64,000 bases of DNA, from positions 1 to 64,000 of the forward strand of contig DAOULH010000004.1 of the NCBI GenBank assembly GCA_034420475.1, in the 5' to 3' direction. Positions 6,764-15,365 of the stretch are shown piece after piece. Numbering within the stretch: position 1 is the first letter of the stretch; each line of letters opens with the position of its first letter. A program made the translations under genes and the position numbers. The notes below the pieces were generated by a model. That model worked only from the letters and a program-made list of their open reading frames with translations. It made no database searches and was not told the DNA's origin. The stretch is from Bin87 sp034420475 (GTDB lineage: Bacteria > Chloroflexota > Dehalococcoidia > Lucifugimonadales > UBA3495).

Positions 6764-7871
6764 ATGGAAGAACTGCGCCAACAACTTGAAGAAATGTCCA
6801 CCAAGTTGGACGCGGTCATGGAGCGTCTTTGACCTGTCAGCGCGTGAAGAATCCATCGCGCAACTGGAAAAGGAGGCCTCCGCCCCGGGTTTCTGGGACG
6901 ACGCGCAGGTCGCCCAGCGCAAAATGCAGGAACTGGGCCAATTGCAGCACTCGGTTGAGTTGTGGCACGGCCTGCGGTCCCAGGTAGCCGACCTGCTCGA
7001 GCTCACGTCCCTGGCGATTGAAAGCGACGACGAGAGCGTCGCCGACGAGCTGTCCGCCGAGACGGCGACGGCCGCCGCGAGCCTGGCCAGGGCGGAGATG
7101 GAGCTGACCCTGTCGGGTCCTTACGACGACCGGCCGGCGATCTTGACCATCCATTCCGGCGCCGGAGGCACCGATTCCCACGACTGGGTCGAAATGCTCA
7201 CGGGCATGTATTCCAGTTGGGCCACCACCAGCAATCGGCCGGTCCAAGTGCTGAACACGGCCTACGGCGACGAGGCCGGTCTGCGGACCAGCACGCTGGA
7301 AATTGGTGGGCAGCACGCCTTCGGCTACCTCAATGCTGAGGTTGGCGTGCACCGCTTGGTGCGTATCTCACCTTTCGACCCTGCCCGGAGGCGACAAACG
7401 TCGTTCGCCCGCGTCGAGGTGCTGCCGGCGGCGGTGGACGACGACGCCGAGGTGGAAGTGCGGTCGGACGACCTGAAAATGGACTTCTTCCGTTCCAGCG
7501 GGCCCGGCGGCCAGAACGTGCAGAAGGTCGCGTCGGCCGTCAGGTTGACCCACGTGCCCACGGGCATTGTGGTCTCGTGCCAGACCGAGCGGTCGCAACA
7601 CCAGAACCGCGATTATGCGATGCGGATCCTCAGGGCCAAGCTGCTGGCTTTGCGAGAAGAAGAGCGCGCGCAGGAGTTGTCAGCTCTTCGTGGCGAGCGC
7701 GTCTCCGCCGAGTGGGGCAACCAGATACGCAGCTACGTCCTGCACCCGTACAAGTCGGTCAAGGACCACCGCACGGACTACCAGATGGGCAACGCCGACG
7801 CAGTGCTGGGCGGCGAAATCGACGGGTTCATCGCAGCCTGGCTGGTGAGCCGGCTGGGCGAAGGCGATTAG
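6764..7871 (+). CDS. prfB: Peptide chain release factor 2, with programmed +1 frameshift
   Basis: RF2 terminates translation at UGA and UAA. The first 22 codons from ATG 6764 (GGAGG upstream) end CTT TGA. Skipping T6830 continues in the main frame with Asp-Leu-Ser-Ala, giving 368 residues, the normal RF2 length. The coiled-coil N-terminal domain is followed by HSGAGGTDSHDWVEML, the codon-recognition SPF motif (RISPFDPARRR) and the catalytic GGQ (SSGPGGQNVQKV). GGAG lies 3 nt before the CTT, as in the E. coli stimulator. The shift is autoregulatory: scarce RF2 slows UGA termination and favours slipping. In a genome that also decodes UGA as Sec, RF2 competes with SelB at the UGAs at 2372 and 3330. 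Confidence 0.96.
6820..6833 (+). promoter_or_regulatory. prfB +1 frameshift site
   Basis: The sequence is GGAG (6820-6823), then CGT, the slippery CTT (6827-6829), and TGA with a following C (6830-6833). It matches the canonical CTT-TGA-C site with an internal Shine-Dalgarno 3 nt upstream. Confidence 0.93.
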
Positions 7872-7898
7872 GGACGATCAGGTGGGAGTGCTATCGCG

Positions 7899-8315
7899 GT
7901 GACGATGCGCGAGCAATTTCAAAAGTACCTGGCTTGCACGTTGTGCGCGTTTCCGGCAGCGCTGCTATTCTGCGGAGACGTAGCGTTGTGCTTTGGAGAA
8001 AAGAATTTGCCATACGACGATGCGATGATCGCGGTATCGTTTTTTGTTGCTATGGCTGCGGTCACTGCATACTTGGCCAAGGTCCCGCCGTCACCCGAAA
8101 CCATGGGACGAGCCTGTCTGTGTTTTGCCGCTTCGGGTTTTGGACTGGCCGTTGCGGGCGTAGTGTTCTACGCGACTGAACCTCCGTCAGAGAACCCGAT
8201 ATTTACCAGAGGCATCGTGATGGTAGCCGCGATATTGGCCGGGTCCGTCTTGGGGATCATAGGTTTGGCTCTGCGCAGCGCCATCCTGAAGCCGTCCTCA
8301 GGCGAACGCCATTGA
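7899..8315 (+). CDS. Small multi-pass membrane protein, unknown
   Basis: A 138-residue ORF from GTG 7899 with GGGAG 10 nt upstream; an ATG at 7905 is the alternative start. Four hydrophobic stretches are visible (around residues 10-30, 42-60, 72-92 and 105-128), consistent with a four-helix inner-membrane protein. It has Cys near the N-terminus (CTLC) and ends in a polar tail. It follows prfB by 27 nt on the same strand and may be co-transcribed. I recognise no family. Confidence 0.6.
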   Translation: MTMREQFQKYLACTLCAFPAALLFCGDVALCFGEKNLPYDDAMIAVSFFVAMAAVTAYLAKVPPSPETMGRACLCFAASGFGLAVAGVVFYATEPPSENPIFTRGIVMVAAILAGSVLGIIGLALRSAILKPSSGERH

Positions 8316-8445
8316 CGGGTCACGGGCGGGCGGGCCGCTAAGCGGATTGCCGCCGGCGAACGGTGTGCGACGGACCCGCTTTCCGCACGGGAAAAGGCCG
8401 TCTCAAGCTGTGCCGTCGAAACGAAAGGCGCTCTTTGCAGGATCT

Positions 8446-9678
8446 CTAGAGCGAGACGTCCGGAGGACTGGGCTTCATGGGTGACAGCAAATGTCCCATG
8501 CTGTCACGCTTGGTCCGCATGTACTCCTCATTGGTCTCGTTTGGTGGCACCGCCAGGCTCACCCTAGCCGTGACCTGGATGCCGAGACCGCTGATGCCCG
8601 CCATCTTGTGCGGATTGTTGGTGACCAGCTGGGCGTGGGTAATGCCGAGGTCGCGCATGATTTGAACGGCGAGATCGTACTTGCGCTCGTCCGGCTGGAA
8701 GCCCAGGGCCACGTTGGCTTCGATGGTGTCCATGCCCTGGTCTTGAAGGGAGTATGCCCTGATCTTGTTGTGGAGGCCGATGCCGCGGCCTTCCTGGCGC
8801 AGGTAAACCAGGGCCCCGCGTCCCTGGTCGAAAATCATCCGGATGGCCAGGTCCAACTGCTCGCCGCAGTCACACTTGAGGCTGCCGAAGGCGTCGCCGG
8901 TCAGGCACTCGCTGTGCACCCGAACCAGCACCTCGTCGCCTTCTTGCCAGTCCCCAACCACCAACGCAGCGTGCTCGCCGCTGTCTATGGAGCTCCGATA
9001 CCCGATTATCCGCGCGACACCATACTTGGTGGGCAGGTTCGCCTCGGCCACGCGGGAGATCAGGGATTCACTGATCCGGCGGTGGGCGATCAGCTGGGCG
9101 ATGCTGAAGATCTTGAGGTCGTGCTTCGCGGCGAATTCCTCGAGTTCCGGCAGCCGAGACATCGTGCCGTCGGTGTTCATGATCTCGCAGACCACGCCGG
9201 CGGGATAAGCGCCGGCCAGCTTGCACAGATCGACGATGGCCTCGGTGTGGCCGGGGCGGTTCAGGACGCCGCCGGGGTTGCTCCGCAACGGGAACATGTG
9301 GCCGGGGTGGACAAAATCGGCGGGAAGCGCGTCAGGGTCAATCAGCGCGCGGATGGTGGCGCTGCGATCATGCGCCGATATGCCGGTTGACGTGCCCCGT
9401 TTGAAGTCCACGGAGGTGGTGAACGCGGTTGGCTGCGGTGATGGAGCGTTGCGGCTTCTCAGATTGGGGATCTGCAACTCGTCCAGGCGTTCACCCTGCA
9501 TCGGCACGCACACCAGACCCCGGGCGTGAGTCACCATGAAGGCAATGGCCTCAGGAGTGGCGTGCTCTGCGAACAGGAACAGGTCGCCCTCGTTCTCGCG
9601 CCCCTCGTCGTCGACCACGATGACAAACTTGCCGGCGGTCAGATCTTCGAGCGCCTCTTCAAGGCTGCATAGGGGCAT
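8446..9678 (-). CDS. ribBA: Bifunctional DHBP synthase / GTP cyclohydrolase II
   Basis: A 410-residue fusion for the two entry steps of riboflavin synthesis. Residues 1-205 are the RibB domain (DDEGRENEGDL acidic metal site, RGTSTGISAHDR, GHTEAIVDLCKLAG), which converts ribulose 5-phosphate to DHBP. Residues ~206-410 are the RibA domain, with the zinc ligands C-x11-C-x-C (CLTGDAFGSLKCDCGEQ) and RQEGRGIGL, which opens GTP. It is the last gene of the rib operon, 93 bp after a second stand-alone ribB. No ribH (lumazine synthase) follows in the window. Confidence 0.97.
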   Translation of the reverse strand: MPLCSLEEALEDLTAGKFVIVVDDEGRENEGDLFLFAEHATPEAIAFMVTHARGLVCVPMQGERLDELQIPNLRSRNAPSPQPTAFTTSVDFKRGTSTGISAHDRSATIRALIDPDALPADFVHPGHMFPLRSNPGGVLNRPGHTEAIVDLCKLAGAYPAGVVCEIMNTDGTMSRLPELEEFAAKHDLKIFSIAQLIAHRRISESLISRVAEANLPTKYGVARIIGYRSSIDSGEHAALVVGDWQEGDEVLVRVHSECLTGDAFGSLKCDCGEQLDLAIRMIFDQGRGALVYLRQEGRGIGLHNKIRAYSLQDQGMDTIEANVALGFQPDERKYDLAVQIMRDLGITHAQLVTNNPHKMAGISGLGIQVTARVSLAVPPNETNEEYMRTKRDSMGHLLSPMKPSPPDVSL

Positions 9679-9771
9679 TATTCCTCCGAGGGAAGCGGAA
9701 ATGTTTGAAGCCGGGTAAACCGGCGATTGGTGGACTTGCGCGGAGTTGCTTCCAGCCTGTCGCTCGGCCTC

Positions 9772-10407
9772 TCAGTCGGCCTCCGGACCGGACGGGTCGT
9801 GCTCGCGGCGGTATTCGATCAGGTCCTCTATGGACAGGATGTTCAACTCGTGCTTCGCAGCCATCTTGATCAAGTCGGGGAGGCGGGCCATCGTGCCGTC
9901 GTCTTTCATGATCTCACACACGACGCCGGCGGGATACAGACCGGCCAACCGGCAGAGATCGACGATGGCTTCGGTATGGCCGGGACGAACCAGGACTCCT
10001 CCGGTGTGGTAACGCAACGGGAAGAGATGGCCGGGCTGGATGAAGTCCTCAGGACGCGCGCACGGATCGATCAGGGCCCGGATGGTGGCCGCACGGTCTT
10101 GCGCAGAGATGCCGGTAGTAGTGTCAATGGCGTAGTCGACGGGCATCGTGAACGCGGTGGGCATGGGCGAGTCTGAGTGCCGGCTCGGCAGCATAGGGAT
10201 GTCCAGCTCGGCCAGGCGGTCCGCGGTCATCGGCATACACAGCTGCCCACGGGCGTGGGTGACCATGAAGTTCACGGCTTCGGGGGTTACGAACTCCGCC
10301 GGCATGACCAGGTCGCCTTCGTTCTCGCGATCCTCATCGTCTACCACGATGAGGAATTTGCCGGCTTTCAGGTCTTGCAGGCCCTGTTCGATGCTTGCCA
10401 ACTGCAT
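9772..10407 (-). CDS. ribB: 3,4-dihydroxy-2-butanone 4-phosphate synthase, stand-alone second copy
   Basis: At 211 residues this aligns over its whole length with the RibB half of the neighbouring ribBA (DDEDRENEGDL, TTTGISAQDRAATI, GHTEAIVDLCRLAG, MKDDGTMARLPDL). All acidic metal-binding residues and the catalytic loop are kept, so it should be active. It lies between ribE and ribBA in the same operon. The order suggests tandem duplication of the RibB part, or gain of a fused gene beside an older free one. Confidence 0.96.
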   Translation of the reverse strand: MQLASIEQGLQDLKAGKFLIVVDDEDRENEGDLVMPAEFVTPEAVNFMVTHARGQLCMPMTADRLAELDIPMLPSRHSDSPMPTAFTMPVDYAIDTTTGISAQDRAATIRALIDPCARPEDFIQPGHLFPLRYHTGGVLVRPGHTEAIVDLCRLAGLYPAGVVCEIMKDDGTMARLPDLIKMAAKHELNILSIEDLIEYRREHDPSGPEAD

Positions 10408-10442
10408 CTAAATTCTGGATCCAGCGGATGGATGGCTGTGGC

Positions 10443-11027
10443 TCAGGCGAACCTGGCGGCCAGCAGACTCTCCACGTATTTTGCCAAGATGTCCGCTTCG
10501 AGATTTACCTTGTCGCCGACTTTCCGCTCGCGCAGGTTTGTGTGCTGCATGGTGAACGGAATGATCGAAATCGTGAAGCGGAGTTCCGCACTTTGTACCA
10601 CCGTAAGGCTGATTCCGTCAACTGCGATGAACCCTTTCTCCACGATGTAGGGCGCCAGCGATGCCGGCGTTTCGATCTCCAGGATGAAGCAGTCCGCTTC
10701 CGGGGTGATCGCGGTGATGCCCCCGGTGCCGTCCACGTGGCCCTGGACAATGTGTCCGCCCATTCGGTCGTGGGCGGCAAGAGCGCGTTCGAGGTTAACC
10801 GCGCTCCCGGGGCCAACCTGTCCCAACGACGTCCGGCGCAGTGTCTCCGGCGCCAGGTCCACCGCGAAGGAGTTGGCGTCGAACTCGACCACCGTCAAAC
10901 ACGCTCCGTTGACGGAGATGCTGTCGCCCGCGTGGACATCCTCCAGGACGGTTTCGGCCCGGAGGGCCAGCCTGTAGTCGGACAGAGAGGCGACTTGCCC
11001 CACTTCCTCCACGATGCCGGTGAACAT
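10443..11027 (-). CDS. ribE: Riboflavin synthase alpha chain
   Basis: A 194-residue protein with the two lumazine-binding repeats expected of the trimeric enzyme. Repeat 1 begins MFTGIVEEVGQV and has GDSISVNGACLTV; repeat 2 has GHIVQGHVDGTG and EKGFIAVDGISLTV. It joins two 6,7-dimethyl-8-ribityllumazines into riboflavin. Its ATG follows the ribD stop directly (TGAATG), indicating translational coupling, and ribB follows after 35 bp. Confidence 0.97.
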   Translation of the reverse strand: MFTGIVEEVGQVASLSDYRLALRAETVLEDVHAGDSISVNGACLTVVEFDANSFAVDLAPETLRRTSLGQVGPGSAVNLERALAAHDRMGGHIVQGHVDGTGGITAITPEADCFILEIETPASLAPYIVEKGFIAVDGISLTVVQSAELRFTISIIPFTMQHTNLRERKVGDKVNLEADILAKYVESLLAARFA

Positions 11028-12164
11028 TCAGTCGCCTCCTTCAGTGAGATAATCGGCAGTGGGATAACCCGTGATCAACCAATCGGGTCCGATAGGTTCC
11101 GCCGTCATGCAGTCGAGGCGCAAAACGTCGGCCATCGTGGTAGCGCCGGTGCCTTCCACGGGCGAGCGCGCGGCCGCGCCTCCAATCAACATCGGTCCGA
11201 TGAACACGGCAAACTTGTCGATCAACCGCGCATCTGCCATCGCCCCAAGCACTCCGCCGCCACCTTCCACCAAGAGGCTGACCACTCCCTGTTGACCGAG
11301 GTGCTCAAGCAATCCGGACAGGTTCACACGGCCGTCGGTTCCGGGGAAGGATAGCACCTCGGCTCCCGCATCCTGCAGCGCCGCGGCGCGTAACGAGCTG
11401 GGGTCGCCCGCCGTGGCGATCAGCGTCCGCCCCGGCTGGCGCAGCATTCGTGCCGCGGGCGGGGTGCGCGCGTCACTGTCAACGACGATGCGCAGGGGCT
11501 GCAAATCGGTCGGCAGCGTATCTCCATGGTCGTCGCGGGCAGTCAACTGCGGATCATCTGCCAGGGCCGTGCCGATTCCCACCATGATGCCGTCCAACTC
11601 TTTTCGCATCTGCTGGACCCGGGACCGGGCATCGGGTCCGGTGATCCACTGGGAGTCGCCGGTGCGGGTGGCAATCTTGCCGTCCAGGCTCATGGCGAAC
11701 TTGGCCACCACAAAGGGCAATCCGGTGGTGACGTGCTTGGCGAATGCTTCGTACAACACCTCCGCTTTCGGGTCGGGGCGATGTTCCACATCCAACCCGG
11801 CCGCACTCAGCGCGGCCGCGCCGCCTCCGGATACCCGTGGGTTGGGATCGGTGACCGCGTAAACCACGCGCGTTATTCCGGCCTTGATGATGGCGTCGGT
11901 GCACGGAGGGGTGCGACCGTAGTGGCAGCAGGGCTCCAGCGTACAGTACAGCGTCGCCCCGGCCGCGGCCGGGCCGGCCTGTTGCAGCGCGCCGATCTCC
12001 GCGTGAGCCTGACCGGGAGGAAGCGTGAAACCCTCGCCCATCACACCGGCTTCGCCAACGACTACGGCCCCCACGGCAGGATTGGGGCTGGTGGACCCCA
12101 ACGCTGACTGGGCCAGGGCAATCGCCCGGGCCATCGGGTCGTTGGGAGTGGCCAGGGCGGTCAC
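11028..12164 (-). CDS. ribD: Riboflavin deaminase/reductase
   Basis: A 378-residue bifunctional enzyme for the second and third steps of the pathway. The N-terminal cytidine-deaminase-like domain has the zinc site HAEIGAL and LEPCCHYGRTPPC. The C-terminal reductase domain (from ~residue 150) opens PFVVAKFAMSLDGKIAT and has a late glycine-rich LLVEGGGGVLGAM block. It overlaps dcd by 4 nt upstream and abuts ribE downstream, placing nucleotide and flavin genes on one transcript. Confidence 0.97.
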   Translation of the reverse strand: MTALATPNDPMARAIALAQSALGSTSPNPAVGAVVVGEAGVMGEGFTLPPGQAHAEIGALQQAGPAAAGATLYCTLEPCCHYGRTPPCTDAIIKAGITRVVYAVTDPNPRVSGGGAAALSAAGLDVEHRPDPKAEVLYEAFAKHVTTGLPFVVAKFAMSLDGKIATRTGDSQWITGPDARSRVQQMRKELDGIMVGIGTALADDPQLTARDDHGDTLPTDLQPLRIVVDSDARTPPAARMLRQPGRTLIATAGDPSSLRAAALQDAGAEVLSFPGTDGRVNLSGLLEHLGQQGVVSLLVEGGGGVLGAMADARLIDKFAVFIGPMLIGGAAARSPVEGTGATTMADVLRLDCMTAEPIGPDWLITGYPTADYLTEGGD

Positions 12165-12748
12165 GGGTTGCCGGACCCGGAGAAATCCTGGTGAAAACGG
12201 CTGGCCGTGGGACCGGATTGGCCCTGGTAACGGCTCCGCAGTTCCGGGGACCCGTACAGCCGCTCCGCCGGGGTGGTCAACTGGAGGAACGAGATCTGGC
12301 CGATTTTCATGCCGCAGTACAGGGCGATGGGCAGACGGGCGACGTTGCTCAATTCCAGCGTCAGGCGACCCCGCCAGCCCGGGTCCACGAAGCCGGCGGT
12401 GCTGTGGATCAGCAGCCCCAGGCGTCCGAGACTGCTTTTGCCTTCCAGCCTGGCGACGAGATCATCAGGCAGTTCGATGTGCTCCAGGGTACTGCCCAGG
12501 ACGAACTCCCCGGGATGCAGCATGAACGGCTCGCCGTCAGCGATGGTGACCGCTTCCGTCAGGTTGTCCAATGGTTCCCGCACGTCGATGTAAGGTTGGC
12601 GGGAATTGGAGAAAACTAGGAACCGGCTATCCAGGTGGAGGTCGATGCTCGCCGGCTGAATATCGGCATCGTCCACGGGCTTGATCACGATGCGCCCTTC
12701 CGCGATCTGGCGGCGGATGCTGCGGTCACTGAGAACCATTGGTGTCAC
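12161..12748 (-). CDS. dcd: dCTP deaminase
   Basis: A 195-residue dUTPase-superfamily enzyme making dUTP (or dUMP, if of the bifunctional type) from dCTP. Diagnostic blocks are QPASIDLHLDSRF, the signature GKSSLGRLGLLIHSTAGFVD, and PIALYCGMKIGQISF. A flexible C-terminal tail (YQGQSGPTASRFH) closes the trimer's active site. It overlaps the SIMPL gene and ribD by 4 nt each, so it is translated as part of that operon. Confidence 0.96.
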   Translation of the reverse strand: MTPMVLSDRSIRRQIAEGRIVIKPVDDADIQPASIDLHLDSRFLVFSNSRQPYIDVREPLDNLTEAVTIADGEPFMLHPGEFVLGSTLEHIELPDDLVARLEGKSSLGRLGLLIHSTAGFVDPGWRGRLTLELSNVARLPIALYCGMKIGQISFLQLTTPAERLYGSPELRSRYQGQSGPTASRFHQDFSGSGNP

Positions 12749-13527
12749 TTCAACTCGTAGACCCCGGTGACATTCACGGTGACAGCGCCTTCTCCGGTCG
12801 AAATCGGTGTGTCGAAATCGGCGGATTCCGCGCGTAGCAGGAACGCGCCCGAGGGCAAGTTCGATTCGTCGAATATCCCTTCGGAGACTACCTTGAGTTC
12901 GCCCAGTTCCCGGTCGGAGAACTCGGCCAGTTGGGCTGCCTTCTCCCGCATGTTTTCGACCGCAGCTTCGCGGGCCGTCTTTTCCAGTTCGGTGGTGTCG
13001 GAGAAGGAAAATCCCAAGCGGTTGAAAACGAGATGATCCCCGCCGGCGGCGACGGCAGCGTCGATCACAGCAGCCACTTTGTCTGTGTCCCGGACGGTGA
13101 CGGAAAGGCCGTTGCTAACCGTGTAGCCGACATGCTCCCGCCCGTCGGCCCCGTACTCGTACTCGGGATGGATGCGGAAATGGCTGGTGGCAATGTCGGA
13201 GTCAAGGATGCGCTGGCGCTTGAGAGCGGCGCGGACGTCGACCATGGATTCGGCCGCCGCGTCTCGGGCTTTCCCAACAGTGTCGGAGGTTACGGACACC
13301 GCCAGGGACAGCTTGGCAAAGTCCGGCACTCCGCTGGCGCTGCCAAACCCGGTCACCACGATGGCATCAAAAGGGTACACCGCCGCCTGGGATGCCGGAT
13401 TGGAGGCGCCGCTCACCGGTCCGCCGGACAAGGACGCCGCGGGCGTTGGGAAACTGCACGCCGCCCCGAGCATCGCGAATAACGCTACCGCAAGAATTAC
13501 CAGCGTGCGAACCGATGCCTTATTCAT
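12745..13527 (-). CDS. SIMPL-domain (DUF541) lipoprotein
   Basis: A 260-residue protein. Residues 1-24 form a signal peptide with the lipobox GAAC, then a Pro/Ser/Gly linker. The SIMPL domain follows: VVTGFGSASGVPDFAKLSLAVSV and repeated pairs such as TVGKARDAAAESM and VGYTVSNGLSVTVRDTDKV. These envelope proteins are of uncertain function, with links to oxidative stress in some bacteria. It is the first gene of the dcd-rib operon. The gap to the acyl-CoA dehydrogenase stop region is only 15 nt, so it may also be read from farther downstream on the map. Confidence 0.88.
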   Translation of the reverse strand: MNKASVRTLVILAVALFAMLGAACSFPTPAASLSGGPVSGASNPASQAAVYPFDAIVVTGFGSASGVPDFAKLSLAVSVTSDTVGKARDAAAESMVDVRAALKRQRILDSDIATSHFRIHPEYEYGADGREHVGYTVSNGLSVTVRDTDKVAAVIDAAVAAGGDHLVFNRLGFSFSDTTELEKTAREAAVENMREKAAQLAEFSDRELGELKVVSEGIFDESNLPSGAFLLRAESADFDTPISTGEGAVTVNVTGVYELK

Positions 13528-13542
13528 GGATTGTATTCCTTC

Positions 13543-14781
13543 TCATCCCTGGAAGTTGACACGCCCGCCAAGCAGCGCGCGGGCCATCACGAATTTGTGG
13601 ATCTCTGAAGTGCCGCCCCCGATGCGGGCGTGGCGGAGCATGTGGTACCAGTGGGCGATAGGCAGGTCCAGAGTTTCGCCCATACCGCCGAAGACCTGCA
13701 TGATCTTGTCGATGCTGCGCCAGCCCCATTCGCCGGCGGCGTACTTGACCATCGACGCCTCCACGCGCACGTCTTCCCCGGCATCGGCGCGGGCGGCGGT
13801 CTCTCGCGCAACCGAGCGGAGGGCGATGATGTCCATGTATACGTCGGTGAGCATCCACTGGATGGCCTGCCGGTCGGCGATGGGCCGTCCGTAGGTGACG
13901 CGCTGCTGCGACCACTCTATCGCCATTTCCAGCGCTCGGGTCAGGATGCCCAGGGCCATGGCGCCGCGCAGCAGCCGGTCGTGGTGTACCAGCCACTGCT
14001 GCCCCAGGGTGAACCCGCCGCCGACCTCGCCGAGAACCTGGGTCTGCGGGACGCGCACTTTGTCCAGGTGGATGTAATGCTGCTGGGCCTTGGTGGGGAC
14101 GATCCAGACGCGGATGGGCTCGAAGGTGACGCCGGGCGTCGGATTGTCGATGATGAACATCGTGATGCCGCCGCGCTGCATCTTGTCAGGGTCCGTGACG
14201 GCCTGAACCAGCAGGAAGTCGGCCGACGCGGCGCCGGAGATGAACATCTTGGTGCCGTTGAGAATCCAATCATCGCCGTCGCGCACGGCGCGAGTCTGCA
14301 TCATGCCGCCGGGGTCGGAGCCGGCCTGGGGTTCGGTTTGTCCAAAGGAGTAGTACAGATCGCCGTTAATGGCGGGGTAGAGGTATTTCTGTTCCTGCTC
14401 CGGGGTGCAGGCTCCGATCATGAACATGGGCACCGGCGAGGTGGGAAGGTGAACGATGCTGCGGTGCACTTCCTCTTCCAGAACCAGGTGCCCCAGCGCT
14501 CCCATGCCGCCGCCGCCGTATTCCTCGGGCACGAACGACGTGTAGATGCCCGTCTGCTTGGAGACGTTGTTCAGGCGGCCCCACTGGTCCGCGGAGAGGG
14601 TGCCCAGCACACCGGGCACGGTTTCCAGCACCCCGCGCGGAGCCCCGTTTTCCGGTTCGCCTTCCTGGGGAGGGTGCGCCAGATACTCGGGCTCGAGCGG
14701 GATGCACTCGTCGCGGATGATCTGGCGGACAGTATTTTTGAGAGCGTCAAGCTCTGGAGGCAAACCGATGTCCGGGGTCAT
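13543..14781 (-). CDS. Acyl-CoA dehydrogenase family flavoprotein
   Basis: At 412 residues, the start at ATG 14781 is chosen because AGGAG lies 5 nt before it; an ATG nine codons earlier lacks one. The N-terminal helical domain is followed by the flavin-contacting YSFGQTEPQAGSDPGGMMQTRAVRDGDDWILNG region in the beta domain. The C-terminal helical domain ends RHARIGGGTSEIHKF, where family members have the EGTSEI-type loop. It oxidises an acyl-CoA thioester to the enoyl form and passes electrons to ETF. Substrate class cannot be told. The long DADAGEDVR region and lack of an obvious Glu base in that loop leave the subfamily open. Confidence 0.93.
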   Translation of the reverse strand: MTPDIGLPPELDALKNTVRQIIRDECIPLEPEYLAHPPQEGEPENGAPRGVLETVPGVLGTLSADQWGRLNNVSKQTGIYTSFVPEEYGGGGMGALGHLVLEEEVHRSIVHLPTSPVPMFMIGACTPEQEQKYLYPAINGDLYYSFGQTEPQAGSDPGGMMQTRAVRDGDDWILNGTKMFISGAASADFLLVQAVTDPDKMQRGGITMFIIDNPTPGVTFEPIRVWIVPTKAQQHYIHLDKVRVPQTQVLGEVGGGFTLGQQWLVHHDRLLRGAMALGILTRALEMAIEWSQQRVTYGRPIADRQAIQWMLTDVYMDIIALRSVARETAARADAGEDVRVEASMVKYAAGEWGWRSIDKIMQVFGGMGETLDLPIAHWYHMLRHARIGGGTSEIHKFVMARALLGGRVNFQG

Positions 14782-14889
14782 GTTTTCTCCTGGAGGAACG
14801 AACGGCACATAGGTTGGGGGGCAGGCAATCTGTAACTCGTGGCCCGATGTCCGGGCGCGTCAACGATCAGCCCGGCGTCGGGGCGACGC

Positions 14890-15096
14890 TTAATGGAACG
14901 GGCAAGCGTATTTCAACGCTTCCAGGGCCGGGTTTTCGTCCGGGGCCGGAGCCAGGCGGGCGACGTATTCGCCTTCACCTGATGGGGTCGGCGCGGACGT
15001 CGCCGAGACAACTTCCATAACGGAGCCGACTGTCCCGAACAGGATAGCCCCAGCGAGGATAACGAGAATCCCGATGCCTACCGTTTTTCGTTTCAT
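14890..15096 (-). CDS. Small single-pass membrane or exported protein, unknown
   Basis: A 68-residue ORF beginning MKRKTVGIGILVILAGAILF. It has a basic N-terminus, one hydrophobic helix (residues ~6-30), then a Pro/Glu-rich tail ending YACPFH. A longer in-frame extension upstream is not preferred because it would run into the selA promoter region. A TATCAT-like -10 about 55 nt before the ATG could serve it. No family recognised. Confidence 0.45.
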   Translation of the reverse strand: MKRKTVGIGILVILAGAILFGTVGSVMEVVSATSAPTPSGEGEYVARLAPAPDENPALEALKYACPFH

Positions 15097-15300
15097 GGTA
15101 TCCGGTCCCGGCTGCACATTCATCGCACAGCTTGAACTGTCCCTATGATAGCGCATCGGGGGCGTCCCCGGAACGCGACTACCCACTCCGAGGGCAAAGC
15201 CGCTTGGAGGATCGTAAACCACTGTCGCCAGTCCGGCGATATTGTCGGGCGCCAATGCCAGGAAATGCCCGGAGCCAGGAAATGCCCGCAGGCGGTGAGG

Positions 15301-15309
15301 TGGTAGAAT
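15301..15309 (+). promoter_or_regulatory. Extended -10 upstream of selA
   Basis: TGG followed by TAGAAT matches an extended -10 and lies 57 nt before the preferred selA start. A start at 15321 would leave almost no leader, which favours the ATG at 15366. Confidence 0.45.
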
Positions 15310-15365
15310 ACCGGCCAAGAATGAGGCTCGCCGCAATAGCGGCCGCCCGCAAACTTGGGCTACAG

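Noticed and set aside
13528..14890. An FMN riboswitch upstream of the rib operon
   Set aside because: No RFN consensus seen before the SIMPL, dcd or ribD genes.
15097..15365. A selC (tRNA-Sec) gene near selA
   Set aside because: I looked for a long-armed tRNA with anticodon TCA here and in other gaps and found none.
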